From Euonymus europaeus (Eukaryota; Streptophyta; Magnoliopsida; Celastrales; Celastraceae): a DNA stretch of 64,000 nt. The DNA lies in NCBI GenBank assembly GCA_963580455.1, contig OY756958.1, positions 14,520,501 to 14,584,500 of the forward strand, written 5' to 3'. The notes beneath the pieces were generated by a model. That model had not been told where the DNA came from. It did no database searches and was given only the letters and a program-made list of their open reading frames with translations. The translations under genes and the position numbers were made by a program. Below are positions 25,566 to 37,779 of this stretch, piece after piece. Each line of letters starts with the position of its first letter. The first letter of the stretch is position 1.

Positions 25566-26205
25566 ACAAATGGACAAAAACGTTAAAAGCTCCTCCATAG
25601 AGAGAGTTGTGCAACTTCGGACTATCAAAGTTGCTCGGTGTACACTTTTTATTGTTCTTCTATATCAAATTTTACGACTATAAGCATCCTAGATTATTTC
25701 GATGCCAAAACCCCAACTTTCTATGACAAATGGACAAAAACGTTAAAAGCTACTCCATAGAGAGAGTTGTGCAACTTCGGACTATCAAAGTTGCTCGGTG
25801 TACACTTTTTATTGTTCTTCTATGTCAAATTTTACGAGTATAAGCTTCCTAGACTATTTCGATTCCAAAACCACAACTTTCTATGACAAATGGACAAAAC
25901 CGTTTAAAGCTACTCCATAGAAAGAGTTGTGCAACTTCGGACTATCAAAGTTGCTCGATATACACTTTTTATTGTTCTTCTATGTCAAATTTTACGACTA
26001 TAAGCATCCTAGATTATTTTGATGCCAAAACCCCAACTTTCTATGACAAAGAGACAAAAATGTTAAAAGCTACTCCATAGAGAGAGTTGTGCAACTTCGG
26101 ACTATCAAAGTTGCTCGGTGTACACTTTTTATTGTTCTTCTATGTCAAATTTTACGAGTATAAGCTTCCTAGACTATTTCGATTCCAAAACCACAACTTT
26201 ATATG
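25566..26205. repeat. 640-bp (4-mer) internal duplication in 16-mer copy 2
   Basis: The 'atatgacaaatggac' box occurs at about 25,560 and again at 26,200. The 'gagacaaaaatg' monomer with a following 'gctactcc' occurs at about 25,250 and 26,050. Copy 1 (21,808-24,355) has these only once, so these four monomers are an insertion by local duplication. The inserted copies carry private variants such as 'ctcgatatac' (25,955). Confidence 0.8.
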
Positions 26206-26795
26206 ACAAATGGACAAAAACATTAAAAGCTCCTCCATAGAGAGAGTTGTGCAACTTCGGACTATCAAAGTTGCTCGGTGTACACTTTTTATTGTTATTC
26301 TATGCCAAATTGTACGAGTATAAGCTTCCTAGATTATTTCGATTCCAAAAGCCCAACTTTCTATGACAAATGGACAAAACCGTTTAAAGCTAATCCATAA
26401 AGAGAGTTGTGCAACTTCGGACTATCAAATTTGCTCGGTGTACACTTTTTATTGTTCTTCTATATCAAATTTTACGACTATAAGCATCCTAGATTATTTC
26501 GATGCCAAAACCCCAACTTTCTATGACAAATGGACAAAAACGTTAAAAGCTCCTCCATAGAGAGAGTTGTGCAACTTCGGACTATCAAAGTTGCTCGGTG
26601 TACACTTTTTATTGTTCTTCTATGTCAAATTTTACGAGTATAAGCTTCCTAAATTATTTCGATTCCAAAACCCCAACTTTCTATGACAAATGGACAAAAA
26701 CGTTAAAAGCTCCTCCATAGATTGAGTTGTGCAACTTCATACTATGAAAGTTGCTCGGTGTACACTTTTTATTGTTCTTCTATGTCAAATTTTAC

Positions 26796-26813
26796 ATTAT
26801 TTTGATTATTTCA
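26796..26813. other. Rearranged box in a 152-bp monomer (second)
   Basis: This matches the 23,608 box, including its two CpG transitions, at offset 3,188. It was copied with the 16-mer/20-mer HOR. Confidence 0.85.
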
Positions 26814-27543
26814 ATGCAAAAACACCAACTATCAATGACAAATCGACAAAACCGTTAAAAGCTACTCAATAGAGAGAGTTGAGCAACTTCGGACCATAAA
26901 AGTTGCTCGGTGTACACTTTTTATTGTTCTTCTATGTCAAATTTTACGACTATAAGCATCCTAGATTATTTCGATGACAAAACCCCAACTTTCTATGACA
27001 AATGGACAAAAACGTTAAAAGCCCCTACATAGAGAGAGTTGTGCAACTTCGGACTATCAAAGTTGCTCGGTGTACACTTTTTATTGTTCTTCTATATCAA
27101 ATTTTACGAGTATAAGCTTCCTAAATTATTTCGATGCCAAAACCCTAACTTTCTTTAACAAATGGACAAAACCGTTTAAAGCTACTCCATAGAGAGAGTT
27201 GTGCAACTTCGGACTATAAAAGTTACTGGGTTTATACTTTTTATTGTTCTTCTATATCAAATTTTACGAGTATAAGCTTCCTAGATTATTTCGATGTGAA
27301 AACACCAGCTTTACAAGACAAATGGACAAAAACGTTAAAGCTCGTCCATAGAGTGAGTTGTGCAACATCGGACTATCAAAGTTGCTCGGTGTACACTTTA
27401 TATTGTTCTTCTATGTCAAATTATACGAGTATAAGCTTCCTAGATTATTTCGATGCCAAAACCCCAACTTTCTATGACAAATGGACAAAACCGTTTAAAG
27501 CTCGTCCATAGAGTGAGTTGTGCAAGATCGGACTATCAAAGTT

Positions 27544-27961
27544 GCTGGTGTACACTTTTTATTGTTCTTCTATGTCAAATTTTACGAGTATAAGCTTCCT
27601 GGATTATTTCGATTCCAAAACCCAACTTTCTATGACAAATGGACAAAAACGTTAAAAGCTCCTCCATAGAGAGAGTTGTGCAACTTCGGACTATCAAAGT
27701 TGCTCGTTGTACACTTTTTATTGTTCTTCTATGTCAAATTTTTCGAGTATAAGCTTCCTAGATTATTTCGATGCCAAAACCCCAACTTTCTATGACAAAT
27801 GGACAAAACCGTTTAAAGCTCCTCCATAGAGTGAGTTGTTCAACTTCGGACTATCAAAGTTCCTGGTTTACACTTTTTATTGTTCTTCTATGTCAAATTT
27901 TAAGAGTATAAGCTTCCTAGATTATTTCGATTCCAAAACCCCAACTTTCTATGACAAATGG
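27544..27961. repeat. Partial third copy of the 2,548-bp 16-mer
   Basis: The unit start 'gctggtgtac' at 27,544 and the 'gttcctgg' box at about 27,859 sit 3,188 bp after those of the preceding copy. Similarity fades after about 27,900, where 'ttttaagagtataag' and then 'caaagatgctcg' replace the 'gcactatccaag' monomer of the earlier copies. The 18-mer pair begins there. Confidence 0.75.
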
Positions 27962-30838
27962 ACAAAAACGTTAAAAGCTCCTCCATAGAGAGAGTTGTGC
28001 AACTTCGGACTATCAAAGATGCTCGTTGTACACTTTTTATTGTTGTTCTATGTCAAATTTTACGAGTATAAGCTTCCTAGATTATTTCGATGCCTAAACC
28101 CCAACTTTCTATGACAAATGGACAAAACCGTTTAAAGCTCCTCCATAGAGTGAGTTGAGCAACTTCGGACTATCAAAGTTGCTGGTGTACACTTTTTATT
28201 GTTCTTCTATGTCAAATTTTACGAGTATATGCTTGCTGGATTATTTTGATTCCAAAACCCCAACTTTCTATGACAAATGTACAAAAACGTTAAAAGCTCT
28301 TCTATAGAGAGAGTTGTGCAACTTCGGACTATCAAAATTGCTCGGTCTACACTTTTTAATGTTATTCTATGTCAAATTTTACGAGTCTAAGCTTCCTAGA
28401 TTATTTCGATGCCAAAACCCCAACTTTCTATGACAAATGTATAAAACCATTTAAAGCTCCTCCATAGAGTGAGTTGAGCAACTTCGGAATATCAAAGTTG
28501 CTCGGTGTACACTTTTTGTTGTTCTTCTATGTCAAATTTTACGAGTATAAGATTCCTAGATTATTTCGATGCCAAAACACCAACTATCAATGACAAATCG
28601 AAAAAACCGTTAAAAGCTACTTCATAGAGAGAGTTGAGCAACTTCGGACCATAAAAGTTGCTCGGTGTACACTTTTTATTGTTCTTCTATGTCAAATTTT
28701 ACGACTATAAGCATCCTAGATTATTTCGATGCCAAAACCCCAACTTTCTATGACAAATGGACAAAAACGTTAAAAGCTCCTCCATAGAAAGAGTTGTGCA
28801 ACTTCGGACTATCAAAGTTGCTCGGTGTACACTTTTTATTGTTCTTCTATGTCAAATTTTACGAGTATAAGCATCCTAGATTATTTCGATGCCAAAACCC
28901 AACTTTCTATGACAAATGGACAAAAACGTTAAAAGCTCCTCCATAGAAAGAGTTGTGCAACTTCGGACTATCAAAGTTGCTCGGTGTACACTTTTTATTG
29001 TTCTTCTATGTCAAATTTTACGAGTATAAGCTTGCTAGATTATTTCGATTCCAAAACCCCAACTTTCTATGACAAATGGACAAAAACGGTAAAAGCTCCT
29101 CCATAGAGTGAGTTGTGCAACTTTGGACTATGAAAGTTGCTCGGTGTACACTTTTTATTGTTCTTCTATGTCAAATTTTAGGAGTATAAGCTTCCTAGAC
29201 TATTTCAATTCCAAAACCACAACTTTCTATGACAAATGGACAAAAACGTTAAAAGCTCCTCCATAGAGAGAGTTGTGCAACTTCGGACTATCAAAGTTGC
29301 TCGGTGTACACTTTTTATTGTTATTCTATGTCAAATTGTACGAGTATAAGCTTCCTAGATTATTTCGATTCCAAAACCCCAACTTTCTATGACAAATGGA
29401 CAAAACCGTTTAAAGCTACTCCATAAAGAGAGTTGTGCAACTTCGGTCTATCAAAGTTGCTCGGTGTACACTTTTTATTGTTCTTTTATGTCAAATTTTA
29501 CGACTATAAGCATCCTAGATTATTTCGTTGCCAAAACCCTAACTTTCTATGACAAATGGACAAAAACGTTAAATGCTCCTCCATAGAGAGAGTTCTGCAA
29601 CTTCGGACTATCAAAGTTGCTCGGTGTACACTTTTTATTTTTCTTCTATGTCAAATTTTACGAGTATAAGCTTCCTAAATTATTTCGATTCCAAAACCCC
29701 AACTTTCTATGACAAATGGACAAAAACGTTAAAAGCTCCTCCATAGAGTGAGTTGTGCAACTTCATACTATGAAAGTTGCTCGGTGTACAGTTTTTATTG
29801 TTCTTCTATGTCAAATTTTACGAGTATAAGCTTCCTAGATTATTTCGATCCCAAAACCCCAACTTTCTATAACAAATGGACAAAAACGTTAAAAGCTCCT
29901 CCATAGAGAGAGTTGTAAAACTTCGGACTATCAAAGTTGCTCGTTGTACACTTTTTATTGTTCTTCTATGTCTAATTTTACGAGTATAAGCTTCCTAGAT
30001 TATTTCGATGCAAAAACACCAACTATCAATGACAAATCGACAAAACCGTTAAAAGCTACTCAATAGAGAGAGTTGAGCAACTTCGGACCATAAAAGTTGC
30101 TCGGTGTACACTTTTTATTGTTTTTCTATGTCAAATTTTATGACTATAAGCATCCTAGATTATTTCGATGCCAAAACCCCAACTTTCTATGACAAATGGA
30201 CAGAAACGTTAAAAGCTCCTTCATAGAGAGAGTTGTGCAACTTCGGACTATCAAAGTTGCTCGTTGTACACTTTTTATTGTTCTTCTATGTCAAATTTTA
30301 CGAGTATAAGCTTCCTAGATTATTTCGATGCCAAAACTCCAACTTTCTATGACAAATGGACAAAATCGTTTAAAGCTCCTCCATAGAGTGAGTTGTGTAA
30401 CTTCGGACTATCGAAGTTGCTCGTTGTACACTTTTTATTGTTATTATATGTCAAATTTTACTAGTATAAGCTTCCTAGATTATTTCGATTCCAAAACCAA
30501 ACTTTCTATGACAAATGGACAAAAACGTTAAAAGCTCCTCCATAGAGAGAGTTGTGCAACTTCGGACTATCAAAGTTGCTCGGTGTACACTTTTTATTGT
30601 TATTCTATGTCAAATTGTACGAGTATAAGCTTCCTAGATTATTTCGATTCCAAAACCCCAACTTTCTATGACAAATGGACAAAACCGTTTAAAGCTACTC
30701 CATAGAGAGAGTTGTGCAACTTTGGACTATCAAAGTTGCTCGGTGTACACTTTTTATTGTTCTTCTATGTCAAATTTTACGACTATAAGCATCCTAGATT
30801 ATTTCGATGCCAAAACCCCAACTTTCTATGACAAATGG
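27962..30838. repeat. 18-mer HOR (2,877 bp), copy 1
   Basis: This stretch is repeated directly at offset 2,877 (18 x 160 minus 3). Checked markers are 'tatcaaagat' at 28,011 and 30,888, and the boxes at 29,389 and 32,266, 30,328 and 33,205, and 30,668 and 33,545. The unit carries 'ttcgttgcc', 'tctataacaaatgg' and 'gttgtaaaac' variants that are rare elsewhere. The left edge lies between about 27,930 and 28,018. Confidence 0.9.
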
Positions 30839-33715
30839 ACAAAAACGTTAAAAGCTCCTCCATAGAGAGAGTTGTGCAACTTCGGACTATCAAAGATGCT
30901 CGTTGTACACTTTTTATTGTTGTTCTATGTCAAATTTTACGAGTATAAGCTTCCTAGATTATTTCGATGCCTAAACCCCAACTTTCTATGACAAATGGAC
31001 AAAACCGTTTAAAGCTCCTCCATAGAGTGAGTTGAGCAACTTCGGACTATCAAAGTTGCTGGTGTACACTTTTTATTGTTCTTCTATGTCAAATTTTACG
31101 AGTATATGCTTGCTGGATTATTTTGATTCCAAAACCCCAACTTTCTATGACAAATGTACAAAAACGTTAAAAGCTCTTCTATAGAGAGAGTTGTGCAACT
31201 TCGGACTATCAAAATTGCTCGGTCTACACTTTTTAATGTTATTCTATGTCAAATTTTACGAGTCTAAGCTTCCTAGATTATTTCGATGCCAAAACCCCAA
31301 CTTTCTATGACAAATGTATAAAACCATTTAAAGCTCCTCCATAGAGTGAGTTGAGCAACTTCGGAATATCAAAGTTGCTCGGTGTACACTTTTTGTTGTT
31401 CTTCTATGTCAAATTTTACGAGTATAAGATTCCTAGATTATTTCGATGCCAAAACACCAACTATCAATGACAAATCGAAAAAACCGTTAAAAGCTACTTC
31501 ATAGAGAGAGTTGAGCAACTTCGGACCATAAAAGTTGCTCGGTGTACACTTTTTATTGTTCTTCTATGTCAAATTTTACGACTATAAGCATCCTAGATTA
31601 TTTCGATGCCAAAACCCCAACTTTCTATGACAAATGGACAAAAACGTTAAAAGCTCCTCCATAGAAAGAGTTGTGCAACTTCGGACTATCAAAGTTGCTC
31701 GGTGTACACTTTTTATTGTTCTTCTATGTCAAATTTTACGAGTATAAGCATCCTAGATTATTTCGATGCCAAAACCCAACTTTCTATGACAAATGGACAA
31801 AAACGTTAAAAGCTCCTCCATAGAAAGAGTTGTGCAACTTCGGACTATCAAAGTTGCTCGGTGTACACTTTTTATTGTTCTTCTATGTCAAATTTTACGA
31901 GTATAAGCTTGCTAGATTATTTCGATTCCAAAACCCCAACTTTCTATGACAAATGGACAAAAACGGTAAAAGCTCCTCCATAGAGTGAGTTGTGCAACTT
32001 TGGACTATGAAAGTTGCTCGGTGTACACTTTTTATTGTTCTTCTATGTCAAATTTTAGGAGTATAAGCTTCCTAGACTATTTCAATTCCAAAACCACAAC
32101 TTTCTATGACAAATGGACAAAAACGTTAAAAGCTCCTCCATAGAGAGAGTTGTGCAACTTCGGACTATCAAAGTTGCTCGGTGTACACTTTTTATTGTTA
32201 TTCTATGTCAAATTGTACGAGTATAAGCTTCCTAGATTATTTCGATTCCAAAACCCCAACTTTCTATGACAAATGGACAAAACCGTTTAAAGCTACTCCA
32301 TAAAGAGAGTTGTGCAACTTCGGTCTATCAAAGTTGCTCGGTGTACACTTTTTATTGTTCTTTTATGTCAAATTTTACGACTATAAGCATCCTAGATTAT
32401 TTCGTTGCCAAAACCCTAACTTTCTATGACAAATGGACAAAAACGTTAAATGCTCCTCCATAGAGAGAGTTCTGCAACTTCGGACTATCAAAGTTGCTCG
32501 GTGTACACTTTTTATTTTTCTTCTATGTCAAATTTTACGAGTATAAGCTTCCTAAATTATTTCGATTCCAAAACCCCAACTTTCTATGACAAATGGACAA
32601 AAACGTTAAAAGCTCCTCCATAGAGTGAGTTGTGCAACTTCATACTATGAAAGTTGCTCGGTGTACAGTTTTTATTGTTCTTCTATGTCAAATTTTACGA
32701 GTATAAGCTTCCTAGATTATTTCGATCCCAAAACCCCAACTTTCTATAACAAATGGACAAAAACGTTAAAAGCTCCTCCATAGAGAGAGTTGTAAAACTT
32801 CGGACTATCAAAGTTGCTCGTTGTACACTTTTTATTGTTCTTCTATGTCTAATTTTACGAGTATAAGCTTCCTAGATTATTTCGATGCAAAAACACCAAC
32901 TATCAATGACAAATCGACAAAACCGTTAAAAGCTACTCAATAGAGAGAGTTGAGCAACTTCGGACCATAAAAGTTGCTCGGTGTACACTTTTTATTGTTT
33001 TTCTATGTCAAATTTTATGACTATAAGCATCCTAGATTATTTCGATGCCAAAACCCCAACTTTCTATGACAAATGGACAGAAACGTTAAAAGCTCCTTCA
33101 TAGAGAGAGTTGTGCAACTTCGGACTATCAAAGTTGCTCGTTGTACACTTTTTATTGTTCTTCTATGTCAAATTTTACGAGTATAAGCTTCCTAGATTAT
33201 TTCGATGCCAAAACTCCAACTTTCTATGACAAATGGACAAAATCGTTTAAAGCTCCTCCATAGAGTGAGTTGTGTAACTTCGGACTATCGAAGTTGCTCG
33301 TTGTACACTTTTTATTGTTATTATATGTCAAATTTTACTAGTATAAGCTTCCTAGATTATTTCGATTCCAAAACCAAACTTTCTATGACAAATGGACAAA
33401 AACGTTAAAAGCTCCTCCATAGAGAGAGTTGTGCAACTTCGGACTATCAAAGTTGCTCGGTGTACACTTTTTATTGTTATTCTATGTCAAATTGTACGAG
33501 TATAAGCTTCCTAGATTATTTCGATTCCAAAACCCCAACTTTCTATGACAAATGGACAAAACCGTTTAAAGCTACTCCATAGAGAGAGTTGTGCAACTTT
33601 GGACTATCAAAGTTGCTCGGTGTACACTTTTTATTGTTCTTCTATGTCAAATTTTACGACTATAAGCATCCTAGATTATTTCGATGCCAAAACCCCAACT
33701 TTCTATGACAAATGG
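30839..33715. repeat. 18-mer HOR (2,877 bp), copy 2
   Basis: This copy is nearly indistinguishable from copy 1 by eye. It diverges at 33,761, where it reads 'cttcagac' and joins the tract with 'aacgactataag' and 'gtacagtttttctag'. Its sequence is found a third time at 43,115 onward (offset 12,277). Confidence 0.9.
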
Positions 33716-35069
33716 ACAAAAACGTTAAAAGCTCCTCCATAGAGAGAGTTGTGCAACTTCAGACTATCAAAGTTGCTCGGTGTACACTTTTTATTGTTCT
33801 TCTATGTCAAATATAACGACTATAAGATTCCTAGATTATTTCGATGCCAAAACCCCAACTTTCTATGACAAATGGACAAAACCGTTTAAAGCTACTCCGT
33901 AGAGAGAGTTGTGCAACTTCGGACTATAAAAGTTGCTCGGTGTACAGTTTTTCTAGTTCTTCTATGTCAAATTTTACGACTATAAGCATTCTAGATTATT
34001 TCGATGCCAAAACCCCAACTTTCTATGACAAATGAACAAAAATGTTAAAAGCTCCTTCATAGAGAGAGTTGTGCAACTTCGAACATTCAAAGTTGCTCGG
34101 TGTACACTTTTTATTGTTATTCTATGTCAATTTTTACGAGTATAAGCTTGCTAGATTATTTCGATTCCAAAACCCCAACTTTCTATGACAAAGGGACAAA
34201 AACGTTAAAAGCTTCTCCATAGAGTGAGTTGTGCAACTTCGGACTATGAAAATTGCACGGTGTACACTTTTTATTGTTCTTCTATGTCAAATTTTACGAG
34301 TATAAGCTTCCTAGATTATTTCGATTCCAAAACCCCAACTTTCTATGACAAATGGACAAAAACGTTAAAAGCTCCTCCATAGAGAGAGTTGTGCAACTTC
34401 GCACTATCAAAGTTGCTCGTTGTACACTTTTTATGGTTCTTCTATGTCTAATTTTACGAGTATAAGCTTCCTAGATTATTTCGATTCCAAAACCCCAACT
34501 TTCTATGACAAATGGAAATAAATGTTAAAAGCTCCTCCATAGAGAGAGTTGTGCAACTTCGGACTATCAAAGTTGCTCGGTGTACACTTTTTATTGTTAT
34601 TCTATGTCAAATTTTACGAGTATAAGCTTCCTAGATTATTTCGATTCCAAAACCCAAACTTTCTATGACAAATGGACAAAAACGTTAAAAGCTACTCCAT
34701 AGAGAGAGTTGTGCAACTTCGGACTATCAAAGTTGCTCGGTGTACACTTTTTATTGTTCTTCTATGTCAAATTTTACAAGTATAAGCTTGCTAGATTATT
34801 TCGATTCCAAAACCCCAACTTTCTATGACAAATGGACAAAAACGGCAAAAGCTCCTCCATATAGTGAGTTGTGCAACTTCGGACTATGAAAGTTGCTCGG
34901 TGTACACTTTTTATTGTTCTTCTATGTCAAATTTTACGAGTATAAGCTTCCTAGACTATTTCGATTCCAAAACCACAACTTTATATGACAAATGGACAAA
35001 AACGTTAAAAGCCCCTCCATAGAGAGAGTTGTGCAACTTCAGACTATCAAAGTTGCTCGGTGTACACTT
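33716..35069. repeat. Stretch between the 18-mer and 17-mer pairs
   Basis: About eight and a half monomers here are not tandemly duplicated locally but recur at 45,993-47,346. They include the 'gtacagtttttctag' monomer (about 33,944), a 'cgaacattcaaag' monomer (34,080), the 'ggaaataaatg' monomer (34,515) and an 'aacggcaaaagc' monomer (34,842). The same order is seen in weaker form at 16,800-17,200 and 18,500-19,050, so it is an old ordered module. Confidence 0.8.
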
Positions 35070-35417
35070 TTTATTGTTATTCTATGTCAAATTTTACGAG
35101 TATAAGCTTCCTAGATTATTTCGATTCCAAATCCCCAACTTTCTATGACAAATGGACAAAACCGTTTAAAGCTACTCCATAAAGAGAGTTGTGCAACTTC
35201 GGACTATCAAAGTTGCTCGGTGTACACTTTTTATTGTTCTTCTATATCAAATTTTACGACTATAAGCATCCTAGATTATTTCGATGCCAAAACCCCAACT
35301 TTCTATGACAAATGGACAAAAACGTTAAAAGCTCCTCCATAGAGAGAGTTGTGCAACTTCATACTATGAAAGTTGCTCGGTGTACACTTTTTATTGTTCT
35401 TCTATGTCAAATTTTAC

Positions 35418-35435
35418 ATTATTTCGATTATTTCG
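35418..35435. other. Rearranged box in a 152-bp monomer (third)
   Basis: Here the doubled 9-mer is a perfect 'attatttcg' repeat. This is likely the ancestral state of the rearrangement, since both CpGs are intact. It lies in the 17-mer copy 1. Confidence 0.85.
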
Positions 35436-36016
35436 ATGCAAAAACACCAACTATCATTGACAAATCGACAAAACCGTTAAAAGCTACTCAATAGAGAGAG
35501 TTGAGCAACTTCGGACCATAAAAGTTGCTCGATGTACACTTTTTATTGTTCTTCTATGTCAAATTTTACGACTATAAGCATCCTAGATTATTTCGATGAC
35601 AAAACCCCAACTTTCTATGACAAATGGACAAAAACGTTAAAAGCCCCTCCATAGAGAGAGTTGTGCAACTTCGGACTATCAAAGTTGCTCGGTGTACACT
35701 TTTTATTGTTCTTCTACGTCAAATTTAACGACTATAAGCTTCCTAGATTATTTCGATGCCAAAACCCCAACTTTCTATGACAAATGGACAAAACCGTTTA
35801 AAGCTCCTCCATAGAGTGACTTGTGCAACTTCGGACTATAAAAGTTGCTCGGTCTACACTTTTTATTGTTCTTCTATGTCAAATTTTACGAGTATAAGCA
35901 TCCTAGATTATTTCGATGCCAAAACCCAACTTTCTATGACAAATGGACAAAACCGTTTAAAGCTCCTCTATAGAGTGAGTTGTACAACATCGGACTATCG
36001 AAGATGCTCGGTGTTC

Positions 36017-36971
36017 ACTTTTTATTGTTCTTCTATGTCAAATTTTACGAGTATAAGCATCCTAGATTATTTCGATGCCAATACCCAACTTTCTATGACA
36101 AATAGACAAAAACGTTAAAAGCTCCTCCATAGAGAGAGTTGTGCAACTTCGGACTATCAAAGTTGCTCGGTGTACACTTTTTATTGTTCTTCTATATCAA
36201 ATTTTACGAGTATAAGCTTCCTAAATTATTTCGATGCCAAAACCCTAACTTTCTTTAACAAATGGACAAAACCGTTTAAAGCTACTCCATAGAGAGTGTT
36301 GTGCAACTTCGGACTATAAAAGTTACTGGGTTTATACTTTTTATTGTTCTTCTATGTCAAATTTTACGAGTATAAGCTTCCTAGATTATTTCGATGTGAA
36401 AACACCAGCTTTACAAGACAAATGGACAAAAACGTTAAAGCTCGTCCATAGAGTGAGTTGTGCAACATCGGACTATCAAAGTTGCTCGGTGTACACTTTA
36501 TATTGTTCTTCTATGTCAAATTATACGAGTATAAGCTTCCTAGATTATTTCGATGCCAAAACCCCAACTTTCTATGACAAATGGACAAAACCGTTTAAAG
36601 CTCGTCCATAGAGTGAGTTGTGCAAGATCGGACTATCAAAGTTGCTGGTGTACAATTTTTATTGTTCTTCTATGTAAAATTTTACGAGTATAAGCTTCCT
36701 GGATTATTTCGATTCCAAAACCCAACTTTCTATGACAAATGGACAAAAACGTTAAAAGCTCCTCCATAGAGAGAGTTGTGCAACTTCGGACTATCAAAGT
36801 TGCTCGTTGTACACTTTTTATTGTTCTTCTATGTCAAATTTTTCGAGTATAAGCTTCCTAGATTATTTCGATGCCAAAACCCCAACTTTCTATGACAAAT
36901 GGACAAAACCGTTTAAAGCACCTCCATAGAGTGAGTTGTTCAACTTCGGACTATCAAAGTTCCTGGTGTAC
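36017..36971. repeat. Nested 6-mer (955 bp) inside the 17-mer, first copy
   Basis: The box 'gatgccaatacccaac' occurs at about 36,073 and 37,028, and the 'gatgtgaaaacaccagc' monomer starts at 36,354 and 37,309, all 955 bp apart (6 x 160 minus 5). The second copy (36,972-37,771) is partial. Private differences such as 'catcgg' versus 'catggg' (near 36,466 and 37,421) separate the two. Because both lie in each 17-mer copy, the 6-mer duplication predates the 17-mer duplication. Confidence 0.85.
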
Positions 36972-37771
36972 ACTTTTTATTGTTCTTCTATGTCAAATTT
37001 TACGAGTATAAGCATCCTAGATTATTTCGATGCCAATACCCAACTTTCTATGACAAATAGACAAAAACGTTAAAAGCTCCTCCATAGAGAGAGTTGTGCA
37101 ACTTCGGACTATCAAAGTTGCTCGGTGTACACTTTTTATTGTTCTTCTATATCAAATTTTACGAGTATAAGCTTCCTAAATTATTTCGATGCCAAAACCC
37201 TAACTTTCTTTAACAAATGGACAAAACCGTTTAAAGCTACTCCATAGAGGGAGTTGTGCAACTTCGGACTATAAAAGTTACTGGGTTTATACTTTTTATT
37301 GTTCTTCTATGTCAAATTTTACGAGTATAAGCTTCCTAGATTATTTCGATGTGAAAACACCAGCTTTACAAGACAAATGGACAAAAACGTTAAAGCTCGT
37401 CCATAGAGTGAGTTGTGCAACATGGGACTATCAAAGTTGCTCGGTGTACACTTTATATTGTTCTTCTATGTCAAATTATACGAGTATAAGCTTCCTAGAT
37501 TATTTCGATGCCAAAACCCCAACTTTCTATGACAAATGGACAAAACCGTTTAAAGCTCGTCCATAGAGTGAGTTGTGCAAGATCGGACTATCAAAGTTGC
37601 TGGTGTACACTTTTTATTGTTCTTCTATGTCAAATTTTACGAGTATAAGCTTCCTGGATTATTTCGATTCCAAAACCCAACTTTCTATGACAAATGGACA
37701 AAAACGTTAAAAGCTCCTCCATAGAGAGAGTTGTGCAACTTCGGACTATCAAAGTTGCTCGTTGTACTCTT
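36972..37771. repeat. Nested 6-mer inside the 17-mer, second (partial) copy
   Basis: About five monomers match 36,017-36,816 at offset 955. The copy is cut at 37,769-37,779, where 'gttgtactcttttt' passes into 'attgttattctatg', the junction at which the 17-mer repeats. Confidence 0.82.
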
Positions 37772-37779
37772 TTTATTGT
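37769..37779. other. Exchange junction between the 17-mer copies
   Basis: Left of this point the sequence is the 'gttgtactcttttt' type, as at 40,463. Right of it the sequence is the 'attgttattctatg' type, as at 35,079. The switch lies in the T-rich run just downstream of the GTGTACAC palindrome. Confidence 0.75.

Larger units (their letters stand above)
24356..27543. repeat. 16-mer HOR copy 2, grown to 20 monomers (3,188 bp)
   Basis: This copy matches the preceding unit, but markers after about 25,566 are shifted by a further 640 bp: 23,175 corresponds to 26,363, an offset of 3,188. A 4-monomer stretch is therefore duplicated inside this copy. The next 'gctggtgtac' box at 27,544 closes the unit, and a third copy then runs only to about 27,900 before diverging. 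Confidence 0.86.
30838..35998. repeat. 5.16-kb segmental block, copy 1 (partner at 43,115)
   Basis: Eight markers spread over 5 kb recur at exactly 12,277 bp: 30,888, 32,266, 33,205, 33,545, 33,844, 34,825, 35,145 and 35,756 correspond to 43,165, 44,543, 45,482, 45,822, 46,121, 47,102, 47,422 and 48,033. The left edge is where 30,777 onward differs from 43,054 onward. The right edge is where 35,998 reads 'tatcgaagatgc' but 48,275 reads 'tatagaagttgc'. The block overlaps the 18-mer copy 2, a single-copy stretch and the start of the 17-mer. Confidence 0.88.
35070..37771. repeat. 17-mer HOR (2,702 bp), copy 1
   Basis: This stretch is repeated at offset 2,702 (17 x 160 minus 18). Checked pairs are 35,145 and 37,847, 35,312 and 38,014, 35,756 and 38,458, 36,354 and 39,056, and 37,309 and 40,011. 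Eight of the missing bases are in the rearranged monomer at 35,418, the other ten in single-base losses. It contains a nested 6-mer duplication from about 36,017. Confidence 0.9.
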
